NCBI GenBank assembly: GCA_014240065.1
Contig: JAAZXR010000019.1
Location: 1-64,000, forward strand
Source: Myxococcales bacterium
GTDB taxonomy: Bacteria; Myxococcota_A; Polyangia; Nannocystales; Nannocystaceae
DNA length: 64,000 nucleotides
Direction of reading: 5' to 3'
A model generated the notes under the pieces. It was not told the DNA's origin. It ran no database searches and saw only the letters and a program-made list of their open reading frames with translations. This document shows, piece by piece, positions 18,381 to 27,744 of this stretch (the first letter of the stretch is position 1; the number at the start of each line of letters is the position of its first letter). The position numbers were made by a program, and so were the translations under genes.

Positions 18381-20446
18381 GGCGTGCCCCCGATCCCGGC
18401 GCGTTCGAGCAGCGGCGCGAGCTTCGGCGGCCGGCCGAGGAAGTCGTGAAACAGCTCCTCGGGAGGGGCGGCGTCGCCGCGGGCGAGGATGGTGCGGCGG
18501 AAATGCGACCCGACCTCGCGGTCGAACAGGCCCTTCGCCGCGAAGGCGGAGAAGGCGTCCGCGTCGAGCACCTCCGCCCATTTGTAAGAGTAGTACCCCG
18601 CGGCGTAGCCGGTGGCGCTCGCGAAGAGGTGGTTGAACGCGCAGATCGTCGCCTCGTCGCTCGGCAGCTCCGTGGTGGAAGACGCGCTGAGGCGCTCGCG
18701 ACAGAAGGTGAGCAGCTCCGCCGGCGTCGCGGTCTGAGGTGAGAACTCGCGATGCAGCGCGAGGTCGAGGGCCGCGAAACCCAGCTGCCGCATCATCTGA
18801 CTCGCGCCACGAAAGGTGCGGCTGCGCAGCAGGCGAGAGAACAGCTCCTCGGGGATCTCCGCGCCGGTCTCGTGATCTTTGGCGAAGGCGCGGAGGCCGT
18901 CGCCGTGCCAGCACCAGTTCTCCATGATTTGCGACGGGAGCTCGACAAAGTCCCAAGCTACGTTGGTGCCGGCCATGCTGCGGATGGGGACCTCTGTGAG
19001 CAGGTGATGCATCAGGTGGCCGAACTCGTGAAACAGGGTCTCCACTTCTTGATGATCGAGCAGCGCGGGGGCCCCCTCGCTGGGGGCGGTCACGTTCGCG
19101 CAGATGAGCCCGAGGTGCCCCGCGGCGTCGGCGGGGAACTCGGATTCAAGGGAGAGCCCATGCATCCAGGCGCCCCCGCGCTTGTCATCGCGGGGGTACA
19201 GGTCCGCGAAGAAACGGCCGAGCTTTTTCTCGCCATCAAAGACCTCGTAGGTCTGCACCGAGGGGTGCCAGACGTCCACGCCTCCCACAGGACGCACGCG
19301 AACACCGTACAGCTGCTCCACGGTGTTGAACATCCCCTCGAGCACCCTCGCGGTGGAGAAGTAGGGGCGGAGTTGCTCCCCATCAAAATCGAATCGCGCC
19401 TGCCGCAGGAGCTCCCCATAGTACGAGACGTCCCATGGACGCAGCGGCGCGACGGCCTCTCCATCGCGCGCGCGGGCGAACGTAGAGAGCTCCTCGCGTT
19501 CTTTTTCGAAGGCGTCGACGCTCGCCGCGCGAAGCTCCTCGACGAACTCGGCGGCGCGGGTTCCGCTGGCGGCCATGCGGTCTTCGAGGACGAGGTCGGC
19601 GAAGTTGTCGTATCCGAGCAGGCTGGCCTTCTGCTTCCTCAGGCTCAGAATGTGGCAGATGATCGGCGCGTTGTTGGAGTCTCCTGCGCTGGCGCGGCGG
19701 TTGTAGGCGCGCCAAAGCTCCTCCCGGAGCGCTCGGTCTTGTCCGTAGGTGAGCACGGGGATGACGCACGGCGCGTGCAGCGTGAGCTTGTACCCCGCGC
19801 GCTCGTCCGCAGCGGCCGCGCGGTGGGCCGCTGCCACGACGTGAGGGGGGACGCCCGCGAGGCGTCGGTCGTCTTCAAGGTAGAGCGCGAAGGCGCCGGT
19901 GGCCTCGAGCACGTTCTGTGAGAACTTAAGGGTCGCCGAAGAGAGCGCCCGATCGATCTTGACCAAGGTTCGTTTCTCATCGCCCGACAGCGTCGCGCCG
20001 TGACGGCGGAACTCATCAATCGTCTTGCGGAGCGCCCGCGCGCGCACGGGATCGAGGTGCCGGGCCTCCTCAGTCTGCGCGAACGATGACAGCAGGTCCC
20101 ACAGGCCGCTGTGGACCGGGATGTCGGCGTAAAAAGCGCTGATCTCGGGGCGCACAGCCGCATAGGCGGCGCTCAAATCATCGGAGGAGCGAACGCTGTC
20201 GAGATGAGAGACCAGCGTGGCCGCCCAGTCGAGGGGTTGGACCGCGGCGTCCAGCGCGTCCATGATGGTGGCCCATGAGTGGGAGTCCTCGCCGGTGGCG
20301 TGTCGCTGCACGAGCTGCTCGATGGCGTCGCGGCCGCGCGCGATATGTGTGGAGATCGCAGGCTCCACGTGGGCCGGCTCGATCCTCGAAAAAGGGACGA
20401 CGGCGGTGGGGTGCAGCAGGGGGTTGTTCGCGTGCGATGAGTTCAT
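18377..20446 (-). CDS. prlC: M3 family zinc oligopeptidase (oligopeptidase A-like)
   Basis: 689 aa from ATG 20446 (the upstream extension of seven residues is less likely). It cleaves short cytoplasmic peptides, such as signal-peptide remnants. The zinc site HEFGHLMHH lies near residue 472 within QEVETLFHEFGHLMHHLL, with the later Glu ligand expected in the following helix. Other family stretches: VQPLDWAATLVSHLD, LRKTIDEFRRHGATL, the PWDVSYYGELLRQARFDFD segment before the active site, YGVRVRPVGGVDVWHP and GYAAGYYSYKWAEVLDADAF near the C-terminus. Length is typical (about 680). It is the first gene of a pair with the PuuD-like hydrolase. Gene symbol is by family resemblance. Confidence 0.9.
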   Translation of the reverse strand: MNSSHANNPLLHPTAVVPFSRIEPAHVEPAISTHIARGRDAIEQLVQRHATGEDSHSWATIMDALDAAVQPLDWAATLVSHLDSVRSSDDLSAAYAAVRPEISAFYADIPVHSGLWDLLSSFAQTEEARHLDPVRARALRKTIDEFRRHGATLSGDEKRTLVKIDRALSSATLKFSQNVLEATGAFALYLEDDRRLAGVPPHVVAAAHRAAAADERAGYKLTLHAPCVIPVLTYGQDRALREELWRAYNRRASAGDSNNAPIICHILSLRKQKASLLGYDNFADLVLEDRMAASGTRAAEFVEELRAASVDAFEKEREELSTFARARDGEAVAPLRPWDVSYYGELLRQARFDFDGEQLRPYFSTARVLEGMFNTVEQLYGVRVRPVGGVDVWHPSVQTYEVFDGEKKLGRFFADLYPRDDKRGGAWMHGLSLESEFPADAAGHLGLICANVTAPSEGAPALLDHQEVETLFHEFGHLMHHLLTEVPIRSMAGTNVAWDFVELPSQIMENWCWHGDGLRAFAKDHETGAEIPEELFSRLLRSRTFRGASQMMRQLGFAALDLALHREFSPQTATPAELLTFCRERLSASSTTELPSDEATICAFNHLFASATGYAAGYYSYKWAEVLDADAFSAFAAKGLFDREVGSHFRRTILARGDAAPPEELFHDFLGRPPKLAPLLERAGIGGTP

Positions 20447-20532
20447 TCGCCGTGAGCATACATCCACGGCGGCGGGACGAAAAATGCCGCGAAGAGCGTC
20501 GGCTCACGCGCCTTCGTCAACGCGCCTCTTCG

Positions 20533-21390
20533 CTAGACGCCCGGCGAGAACCCGGGCGCCGGCTCGCTGTCACGCGGCTTTCGGGGCGCGGTCGCGTCTG
20601 CTGGCAGCGGGTGGCCCGCCGGCTGTTCGAAGCCATCGGGTTCGGGCTCCGCGCGCAGATCGGCGAGCTGCTCGGCCATCGTCTGCTTCGCCGCCTCCTT
20701 GAGGCGCTGCGGGTCGTTCCCGTAGTCCGCGGGATCGAGCGGGGGGAGCGTCCGCACCTGCAGGGTGATCTTCCCCTCGTTGCGGAAGATCCACGTGTCC
20801 TTGGGGAGCGCGTTGTGGGTCCCGTCAATGAGGATGGGCAGGACGCGGTGGCCCGTGTCCACCGCGAGCTGAAACGCGCCGCGCTTGAACGCCCGAAGCT
20901 GCCGGTCCTCCGAGCGGGTCCCCTCGGGAAAGATCATGATCGAATTCCCCATGGTCAGGTGGTCCTTGCAGGCGCGTAGCATTTTCTGGCGGCTCTTCGC
21001 GTCTCCCCGGCGGATCCCGATGTAGTTCGCCATCTTCATCATCCAGCCCATGAACGGGACATAAAAGACCGTGTGTTTGCTGACCCACCGGAACTGCCGA
21101 AAGGTGGTGAACATGACCATGATATCGGCGATGGATTGGTGATTGGCGACGATGACAAAGGCTTCGTCCTTGTCAAAGTGCTCGAGCCCTTCATGCCGCA
21201 TCTCCCAAAACGGTGAGAGCTTGATGTAATGGTTGGCCCACACGCAGGCATACCAGTGGGCGAATCTTCGGCGCCGATCGAAGGGCAGGGTGAACAACCA
21301 CGGGATCACCACCGCGAACCAGAAGACCGCGAGGCTCACGCCAAGATAGATCCAAAAGAAGGCTGACAAGAAGACCCGCACGGCGAACAC
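20533..21390 (-). CDS. plsC: 1-acyl-sn-glycerol-3-phosphate acyltransferase
   Basis: 285 aa from a GTG. It acylates lysophosphatidic acid to phosphatidic acid at the inner membrane. The N-terminus has a membrane helix (AFFWIYLGVSLAVFWFAVVI). The acyltransferase block follows: NHQSIADIMVMF (the HX4D motif is HQSIAD), KHTVFYVPFMGWMM, and FPEGTRSEDRQLRAFKRGAF, then VLPILIDGTHNALPK. Order and spacing are standard for the PlsC/AGPAT family. The C-terminal 50 residues are a Pro/Asp-rich tail of no clear role. It is separated from the methyltransferase gene by 66 bp on the same strand and may be read through from it. Confidence 0.9.
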   Translation of the reverse strand: MFAVRVFLSAFFWIYLGVSLAVFWFAVVIPWLFTLPFDRRRRFAHWYACVWANHYIKLSPFWEMRHEGLEHFDKDEAFVIVANHQSIADIMVMFTTFRQFRWVSKHTVFYVPFMGWMMKMANYIGIRRGDAKSRQKMLRACKDHLTMGNSIMIFPEGTRSEDRQLRAFKRGAFQLAVDTGHRVLPILIDGTHNALPKDTWIFRNEGKITLQVRTLPPLDPADYGNDPQRLKEAAKQTMAEQLADLRAEPEPDGFEQPAGHPLPADATAPRKPRDSEPAPGFSPGV

Positions 21391-21456
21391 TAAAATTGCC
21401 AGCGTCGCCGGACATTGTCGAGCCCCAAAACGCGTGCTTCGCGGGATCCGCAGGTG

Positions 21457-22068
21457 TCAGCCCGGGACGTCACGGCGAGTGGCGAGGACCATCGTCCACG
21501 GGAACACCACGGGCGCCGCGAGGATGTCGAAGCGCGTGGACACCCACCGACGAAATCCCATTCTGGTCCAATGATTAACATGCTCGGGGTCGTTTCCGAG
21601 GCGCGCGATGTTCTTGCCGCGCAGGAGGTTGAGGCCGCAAAAGAACGGCTCCCAGGGCACGGACAACAGCAGGTGTTTGTTGGTGAGCTGCTCGAGCACG
21701 TCAAACATCTGGCTCGGATTCTCGATGTGCTCGAGGACCTCCAACATGACGACGACATCAAATGTACGACCATCATTCGCGAGGGTCGTCGCGTTCGCGC
21801 ACTCCAAGGACACCTCATCCGGGAGCCGCTCGCGGGCGTAGGACAGGGCGTCTCGCGAGAGATCGATGCCGGTCATGTCACACTTCACACCGGCGCGCAC
21901 GAAGGCGTCGAGGGTGAAGCCTTCTCCACATCCGAGATCGAGCAGCGAGGTGGGCGCGGCGCGCTCGAGGAGCGCCACGGCCTGCGCGTGGAAGTGCTCG
22001 ATCAGCTTGCGCTGGATCGGGTTTCCACTCTCGTGTTTTTGACGATTTCCGTGTTGTACGCCGCTCAT
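21457..22068 (-). CDS. Class I SAM-dependent methyltransferase
   Basis: 203 aa. ATG 22068 overlaps the stop of the glycosyltransferase gene (ATGA). SAM-binding motif I is TSLLDLGCGEGFTLDAF (about residues 37-53), followed by MTGIDLSRDALSYAR and FDVVVMLEVLEHIENP, the pattern of Methyltransf_11/25 enzymes. The residues after this (KHLLLSVPWEPFFCGLNLLRG) resemble methyltransferases encoded with glycosyltransferases and acting on polyprenyl-linked sugars or similar. The substrate cannot be named from sequence. Coupling to the family-2 glycosyltransferase suggests that both work on one glycolipid or glycan. Confidence 0.85.
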   Translation of the reverse strand: MSGVQHGNRQKHESGNPIQRKLIEHFHAQAVALLERAAPTSLLDLGCGEGFTLDAFVRAGVKCDMTGIDLSRDALSYARERLPDEVSLECANATTLANDGRTFDVVVMLEVLEHIENPSQMFDVLEQLTNKHLLLSVPWEPFFCGLNLLRGKNIARLGNDPEHVNHWTRMGFRRWVSTRFDILAAPVVFPWTMVLATRRDVPG

Positions 22069-23090
22069 GGGGTCTCGTGGAGGGGAGGCGGGGCCGTCGG
22101 GCCCGTCGGGGATTGGGGGGCTGGGATCTCGGATCGTTGCGGCGCCCCGCGCTCGCTGGATTCTCTGCGAATCGAGTAAATCTCCCGGGGCTGGATCGTG
22201 GTCCGGACGAGCAGCTCGCCGAGCAGCCCGAGCAAGACCATCTGGATCGCTCCGAGGCTCAAGAGCACCCCCAAGGTCAGCAGCGGTCGCGTGCCGATGG
22301 GTTCCCCCGTGGTCCAGAGCAGGGCGAGGTAGGCGAGCACGGCGAAGCCGACGGCGCCCATGGCGAAGCCTGGGACACCGAAGAAGTGCAGGGGGCGGGT
22401 TCGGAATCGGGTCACGAGCATCACCGTCATGAGGTCGAGCACACCGTCAAAGAATCGCCGCGCGCCGAATTTGCTCACGCCGTGCTGCCGCGCCCGATGC
22501 TCGACGACCACCTCGACGACCTTGAAGCCCCGCGCCGCCGCGAGCACCGGCATGAACCGATGCAAGCCGCCGTAGACGGTCACCTCGTCCACGATCTCTT
22601 TGCGGTAGGCCTTGAAGCCACAGTTAAAGTCGTGCAGTTCCAGCCCGGACAATCGGCGAACGACGCCGTTGAAGACCTTGGAGGGGAGCGTCTTGCCGAG
22701 CGGGTCGTGGCGGCGCGCTTTCCACCCGGACACCAGGTCGGCGCCGTTGTCTAGCTCCTCCAAGAAGCTGGGGATCATCTTCGGGTCATCTTGCAGGTCG
22801 GCGTCGAGGGTGAAGATGACGGCCCCGCGCGCCCGCTCGAATCCCGCCGCGAGGGCGGGCGACTTGCCGAAGTTTCGCCGGAAGTGGACCACGCGCACGC
22901 GCGCGTCACGGGCCGCGAGGGCGTCGAGGCGGGCGCCCGATTCGTCTCGGCTCCCATCATTGACGAACACGATTTCGAACGTGCGTTTGGCCTGGTCGCA
23001 GGCGTCGCACAGCTCGCGAAAGAGTTGTTCGAGCGAGTCTTGCTCCTCGAAGACGGGGATGACGAAGCTCAGTTCGGGTGAAGTGTCCAC
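22065..23090 (-). CDS. Family-2 glycosyltransferase with C-terminal membrane helices
   Basis: 341 aa from a GTG. The catalytic domain (residues 1-230) is GT2 of the DPM1/ArnC kind: LSFVIPVFEEQDSLEQLF, FEIVFVNDGSRDESG, VRVVHFRRNFGKSPALAAGF, and FTLDADLQDDPKMIP with the DxD-like motif. Later KARRHDPLGKTLPSKVFN and HDFNCGFKAYRKEI are typical of undecaprenyl-phosphate sugar transferases. Two hydrophobic helices follow (FAMGAVGFAVLAYLALL and TLGVLLSLGAIQMVLLGLLGELL), so it is membrane-anchored. It probably transfers a sugar from a nucleotide donor to polyprenyl phosphate; the sugar is not known. It overlaps the methyltransferase gene by 4 bp. Confidence 0.9.
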   Translation of the reverse strand: MDTSPELSFVIPVFEEQDSLEQLFRELCDACDQAKRTFEIVFVNDGSRDESGARLDALAARDARVRVVHFRRNFGKSPALAAGFERARGAVIFTLDADLQDDPKMIPSFLEELDNGADLVSGWKARRHDPLGKTLPSKVFNGVVRRLSGLELHDFNCGFKAYRKEIVDEVTVYGGLHRFMPVLAAARGFKVVEVVVEHRARQHGVSKFGARRFFDGVLDLMTVMLVTRFRTRPLHFFGVPGFAMGAVGFAVLAYLALLWTTGEPIGTRPLLTLGVLLSLGAIQMVLLGLLGELLVRTTIQPREIYSIRRESSERGAPQRSEIPAPQSPTGPTAPPPLHETP

Positions 23091-23205
23091 GGGGACACCG
23101 TGGATACACCGGTCTGTGCTCTCGGACTACCCCTGGTGCGTCAAACGCGGTTTTTCTACAAGTCGCCGGATCTAGGGGCTGTCCTCGGTTACTCTCCGCC
23201 CTCGG

Positions 23206-24213
23206 ATGGAGCACCTTTATCCAGCGCTCGCCGTGGTGCTCGGCATCGTCGGGCTGATCTACGGCGCCGCGAGATTCGTGGCGGGAGCGAGCGGCCTCGC
23301 CACGACGATGGGGATGAGCCCGATGATCATCGGCATGGTGGTCGTTGGGCTGGGGACCTCGGCGCCGGAGCTGCTGGTGTCGACGACGGCGGCGCTGCAA
23401 GGGGACGCGGGACTGGCCATCGGCAACGCCATCGGGTCGAACATCGCGAACCTCGGCCTGGTGCTGGCCGTGGGGGCCCTGGTGGCGCCGCTCCTGATCC
23501 CTGAAATTGCTGGACGTAAAGAGATTCCTCGTCTGCTAGTGACGACTGGGTTGGCGTCGGCGCTCTTGTACGACGGCAACCTTTCTCGCTTTGACGGCGT
23601 CGCCCTCATCCTCGCCTTGCTCAGCATGATGGTGGTGCTGATCCGGAGCGTGCGGCGAGAGGAGCGAGCCCGCGGCGGCCCCGCGCGACCGCCGGGGCGC
23701 GAGCCCGGTGAAGACCCGGAGGGGCGCGCGGACAGTCGCATGAAGAGTGGCGCCGCGGTGCTCATGGGTCTGGTGTTGCTGCTCGCGGGCTCCAAGAGCA
23801 TCGTGTGGGGCGCGACCGACATCGCGAGGGCGTTGGGCGTCTCTGATTTCGTCATCGGCCTCACCGTCGTCGCCATCGGGACGAGCCTCCCGGAGTTGGC
23901 GTCGACGATCTTCGCGGCCCGACGCGGCGAGGCAGAGCTGGTGGTGGGGAATATCGTCGGCTCCAACACCTTCAACACCCTCGCTGTGTTGGGGGTGCCG
24001 GGCGTGATCTCCCCGGTCACGGCCGTGAGCCCGTCACTGTTGCCGGTGGATCTCCCGGTGATGCTGCTCTTGACCGCGATGCTCGGCGCGGTCGGGTGGC
24101 GCGCGCGACAGCGCGGAGAGGCGCGAGTCGGCCGTCGCTGGGGGGTCGCGCTGTTGACGGTCTTCGTATGTCACGCTGTCTGGACCGCGATGTCCGCCGC
24201 CGCCGGCGGCTGA
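23206..24213 (+). CDS. Ca2+/Na+ (CaCA family) exchanger
   Basis: 335 aa inner-membrane protein of the YrbG/CaCA family with about ten membrane helices. The two inverted alpha-repeats are clear: GLGTSAPELLVSTTAALQG with AIGNAIGSNIANLGLVL in the first half, and AIGTSLPELASTIFAARRG with VVGNIVGSNTFNTLAVLG in the second. The Glu in each TSxPEL motif is part of the cation site. A charged cytoplasmic loop (RREERARGGPARPPGRE) separates the halves. The length is normal. It sits alone: the GT2 gene diverges from it on the left, and the operator pair of the acyl-CoA dehydrogenase follows on the right. Confidence 0.92.
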   Translation: MEHLYPALAVVLGIVGLIYGAARFVAGASGLATTMGMSPMIIGMVVVGLGTSAPELLVSTTAALQGDAGLAIGNAIGSNIANLGLVLAVGALVAPLLIPEIAGRKEIPRLLVTTGLASALLYDGNLSRFDGVALILALLSMMVVLIRSVRREERARGGPARPPGREPGEDPEGRADSRMKSGAAVLMGLVLLLAGSKSIVWGATDIARALGVSDFVIGLTVVAIGTSLPELASTIFAARRGEAELVVGNIVGSNTFNTLAVLGVPGVISPVTAVSPSLLPVDLPVMLLLTAMLGAVGWRARQRGEARVGRRWGVALLTVFVCHAVWTAMSAAAGG

Positions 24214-24352
24214 TCCCTCCCCGCGGAGCAGCGTCCTTCGAGGGGCTGACACGTGAGGCAAGCGTCGGCTGCGCCTCACGCGGGACGTCGTGGGGCTGCG
24301 TCCCGAAGCGATGGGCGCCCGTCGCGGGGGAGGTCGAGTCCATCGCCCATAG

Positions 24353-24398
24353 ATAATGAGCATGCTAAGTATCGAGAATATTGAGCATGCTCAATATT
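24353..24398. promoter_or_regulatory. Two tandem palindromic operator-like sites ahead of the acyl-CoA dehydrogenase gene
   Basis: The second site (24377-24398) is a perfect 22-bp palindrome with core TTGAGCATGCTCAA. The first (24353-24372) is an imperfect copy sharing GAGCATGCT. Their GCATGC centres are 25 bp apart. The AT-rich flanks stand out from the GC-rich surroundings and could include a -10 box (TAAGTAT at 24366-24372). A dimeric repressor such as a TetR, GntR or MarR protein would bind sites of this shape; which one is unknown. No regulator gene lies adjacent. They end about 100 bp before the dehydrogenase start. Confidence 0.7.
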
Positions 24399-24501
24399 TC
24401 GGGCCGCGGGCCTCGGATCGATGGCGGGAGGGCGCGCGCGCGACGTCGCTTGCGGTGTCTGCGCGCTCGACGTGCCTTCGTTTTCGCTGTATTCCATCGC
24501 T

Positions 24502-26310
24502 GTGAGCGCGACATCTTTCACCTACGATATCGATGATGTTTGCTTCTCGTTGTTCGAGCAGCACAGGATCCATGAGCGGTTGCTCAAGCTCGACAAGTAC
24601 GAAGAGCTCGATCGCGACGTGTACGAGGCGACGCTGTCGGAGGCCTACAAGGTCGCGCGCGAAGTGTTGCATCCGATCAACAAGACTGGTGACGAGCAAG
24701 GCTGCACGTTGGACGAGGAGGGCAACGTGACGACGCCCGACGGGTTCAAGAACGCGTGGGATGAATTCTGCGGGGGAGGATGGGCGGCCCCGGGCGCGCC
24801 CCCCGAGCTCGGCGGCGCGGGGATGCCGGTCGCCATGGGGGTGGTTTTGCAGGAGATGTTCAGCGGGGCGTCGATGGCCTTCATGATGTATCCGGGCCTC
24901 GCGTCGGCGGCGGCGCGGGTCATCCACGAGTTCGGACCCGAGAAATGGCGTGATTCCATCGGCGAGAAAATGTTCAGCGGCGTGTGGGGGGGGACCATGT
25001 GTCTGACGGAGTCGGGCGCGGGGAGCTCCGTGGGGGACAACCGCTGCAAGGCCACGGCCACGGGCGACGACGGGGTCTACCTGCTCGAGGGGGAGAAAAT
25101 CTTCATCACCGGCGGTGACCACGACATGGTGTCCAATATCTGCCACATGGTGCTCGCGCGCACCGACGAGGCGCCGAGCGGGACGAAGGGGCTGAGCCTG
25201 TTTTTGGTGCCGAAGTACGAGTTTGACGACAATTTGGAGTTGGGCGCGCGCAACGGGGCCCACGTGCTCAAGCTCGAGCACAAGATGGGCATCAAGGGGT
25301 CGGCCACCTGCGTCCTCGGGCTCGGCATGAGGGGGCCATGCAAGGGGTGGATCGTGGGTGAAGAGTGCCAGGGCATCGAGTTGATGTTTCACATGATGAA
25401 CGAGGCGCGTATCGGCGTGGGCGTGCAGGGGCTCGCGGCGGGCTCCGCCGCCTACCAGTACAGCAAGTCCTACGCGAAAGATCGCGTGCAGGGTACGTCC
25501 ATCTCGAATATCAAAGACGCGAACGCGCCGCGCGTGAGCATCATCGAGCACCCCGATGTGCGCCGCATGTTGATGAGTCAAAAGGTGTTGGTGGAGACAA
25601 TGCGCTCGCTCGCGATCCGCGTGGGGCTCGAGGCGGACATCGCCGAACACTCGAAAGACGAAGCCGAGCGTACGGCGTGCCACCAGCGCGTCGATCTGCT
25701 GGTCCCGATCCTGAAGTCGGTGTGCACCGACCGAGGCTTCGATGTGGCGGTCACCGGCGTGCAGGTCTTCGGCGGGTACGGCTACATCGGAGAGTACCCG
25801 GTGGAGCAGCTCGTGCGCGACGCGAAGATCCAGTCGATCTACGAGGGCACGAATGGAATCCAGGCGCTCGATCTCCTCGGCCGAAAGATGCGAATCGGCG
25901 GCGGCAAGCTGTTCATGAACTATATGCAGTTCGCCAACGAAATCATCGAGCGCGGGAAGGCGGCCGGGTTCGAGGACGAGGCGACCGCGGTGGGGAAGGC
26001 GCTCCAAAACGTGGGCGCCTCCGCGATGTTCATCGCCTCAATTGGGCAAGGCGGCAAGCTCGACGCGGCCATGCTGAACGCGGTGCCGTTCTTGAACGCG
26101 TTTGGGTACGTGGTCCTCGGGGTAGAGGCGCTCGACCAGGCTGTGGTCGCGCAGGAGGCCGCCGGGGACGGGGAGTTGAAGCTCCATCAGCGCGGCAAGA
26201 TCGCGAACCTGAAGTTCTTCGCCACCCAAGTGCTCCCGCAGGCGGTGGCGCTCACCAAGTCCATCCAGAGCGGCGACGACAGCCCGCTCGCGCCCGACCT
26301 GTTCGACTAG
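24502..26310 (+). CDS. Acyl-CoA dehydrogenase, long (DmdC/FadE-like) type
   Basis: 602 aa from GTG 24502; the frame opens 27 codons earlier, but that part is Arg/Cys-rich, unlike the family start (SATSFTYDIDDVCFSLFEQ). The enzyme oxidises an acyl-CoA to the 2-enoyl-CoA, passing electrons to ETF via FAD. Marks: GGGGWAAPGAPPELGG-type N-lobe, MCLTESGAGSSVGDNRCKA (FAD site), EGEKIFITGGDHDM, KMGIKGSATCVLGL, GVGVQGLAAGSAAYQYS, and the FGGYGYIGEYPVEQLVRDA segment followed by YEGTNGIQALDL. The extra C-terminal domain makes it the about-600-aa class that includes 3-methylmercaptopropionyl-CoA dehydrogenase and many unknowns; the substrate is not fixed. Regulation is probably through the two palindromes upstream. 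Confidence 0.9.
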   Translation: MSATSFTYDIDDVCFSLFEQHRIHERLLKLDKYEELDRDVYEATLSEAYKVAREVLHPINKTGDEQGCTLDEEGNVTTPDGFKNAWDEFCGGGWAAPGAPPELGGAGMPVAMGVVLQEMFSGASMAFMMYPGLASAAARVIHEFGPEKWRDSIGEKMFSGVWGGTMCLTESGAGSSVGDNRCKATATGDDGVYLLEGEKIFITGGDHDMVSNICHMVLARTDEAPSGTKGLSLFLVPKYEFDDNLELGARNGAHVLKLEHKMGIKGSATCVLGLGMRGPCKGWIVGEECQGIELMFHMMNEARIGVGVQGLAAGSAAYQYSKSYAKDRVQGTSISNIKDANAPRVSIIEHPDVRRMLMSQKVLVETMRSLAIRVGLEADIAEHSKDEAERTACHQRVDLLVPILKSVCTDRGFDVAVTGVQVFGGYGYIGEYPVEQLVRDAKIQSIYEGTNGIQALDLLGRKMRIGGGKLFMNYMQFANEIIERGKAAGFEDEATAVGKALQNVGASAMFIASIGQGGKLDAAMLNAVPFLNAFGYVVLGVEALDQAVVAQEAAGDGELKLHQRGKIANLKFFATQVLPQAVALTKSIQSGDDSPLAPDLFD

Positions 26311-26327
26311 GGGGGCTCGGGCGCGCG

Positions 26328-27722
<1,395 letters not shown>

Positions 27723-27744
27723 CGCGGCCGGAAGGTAACATGAA

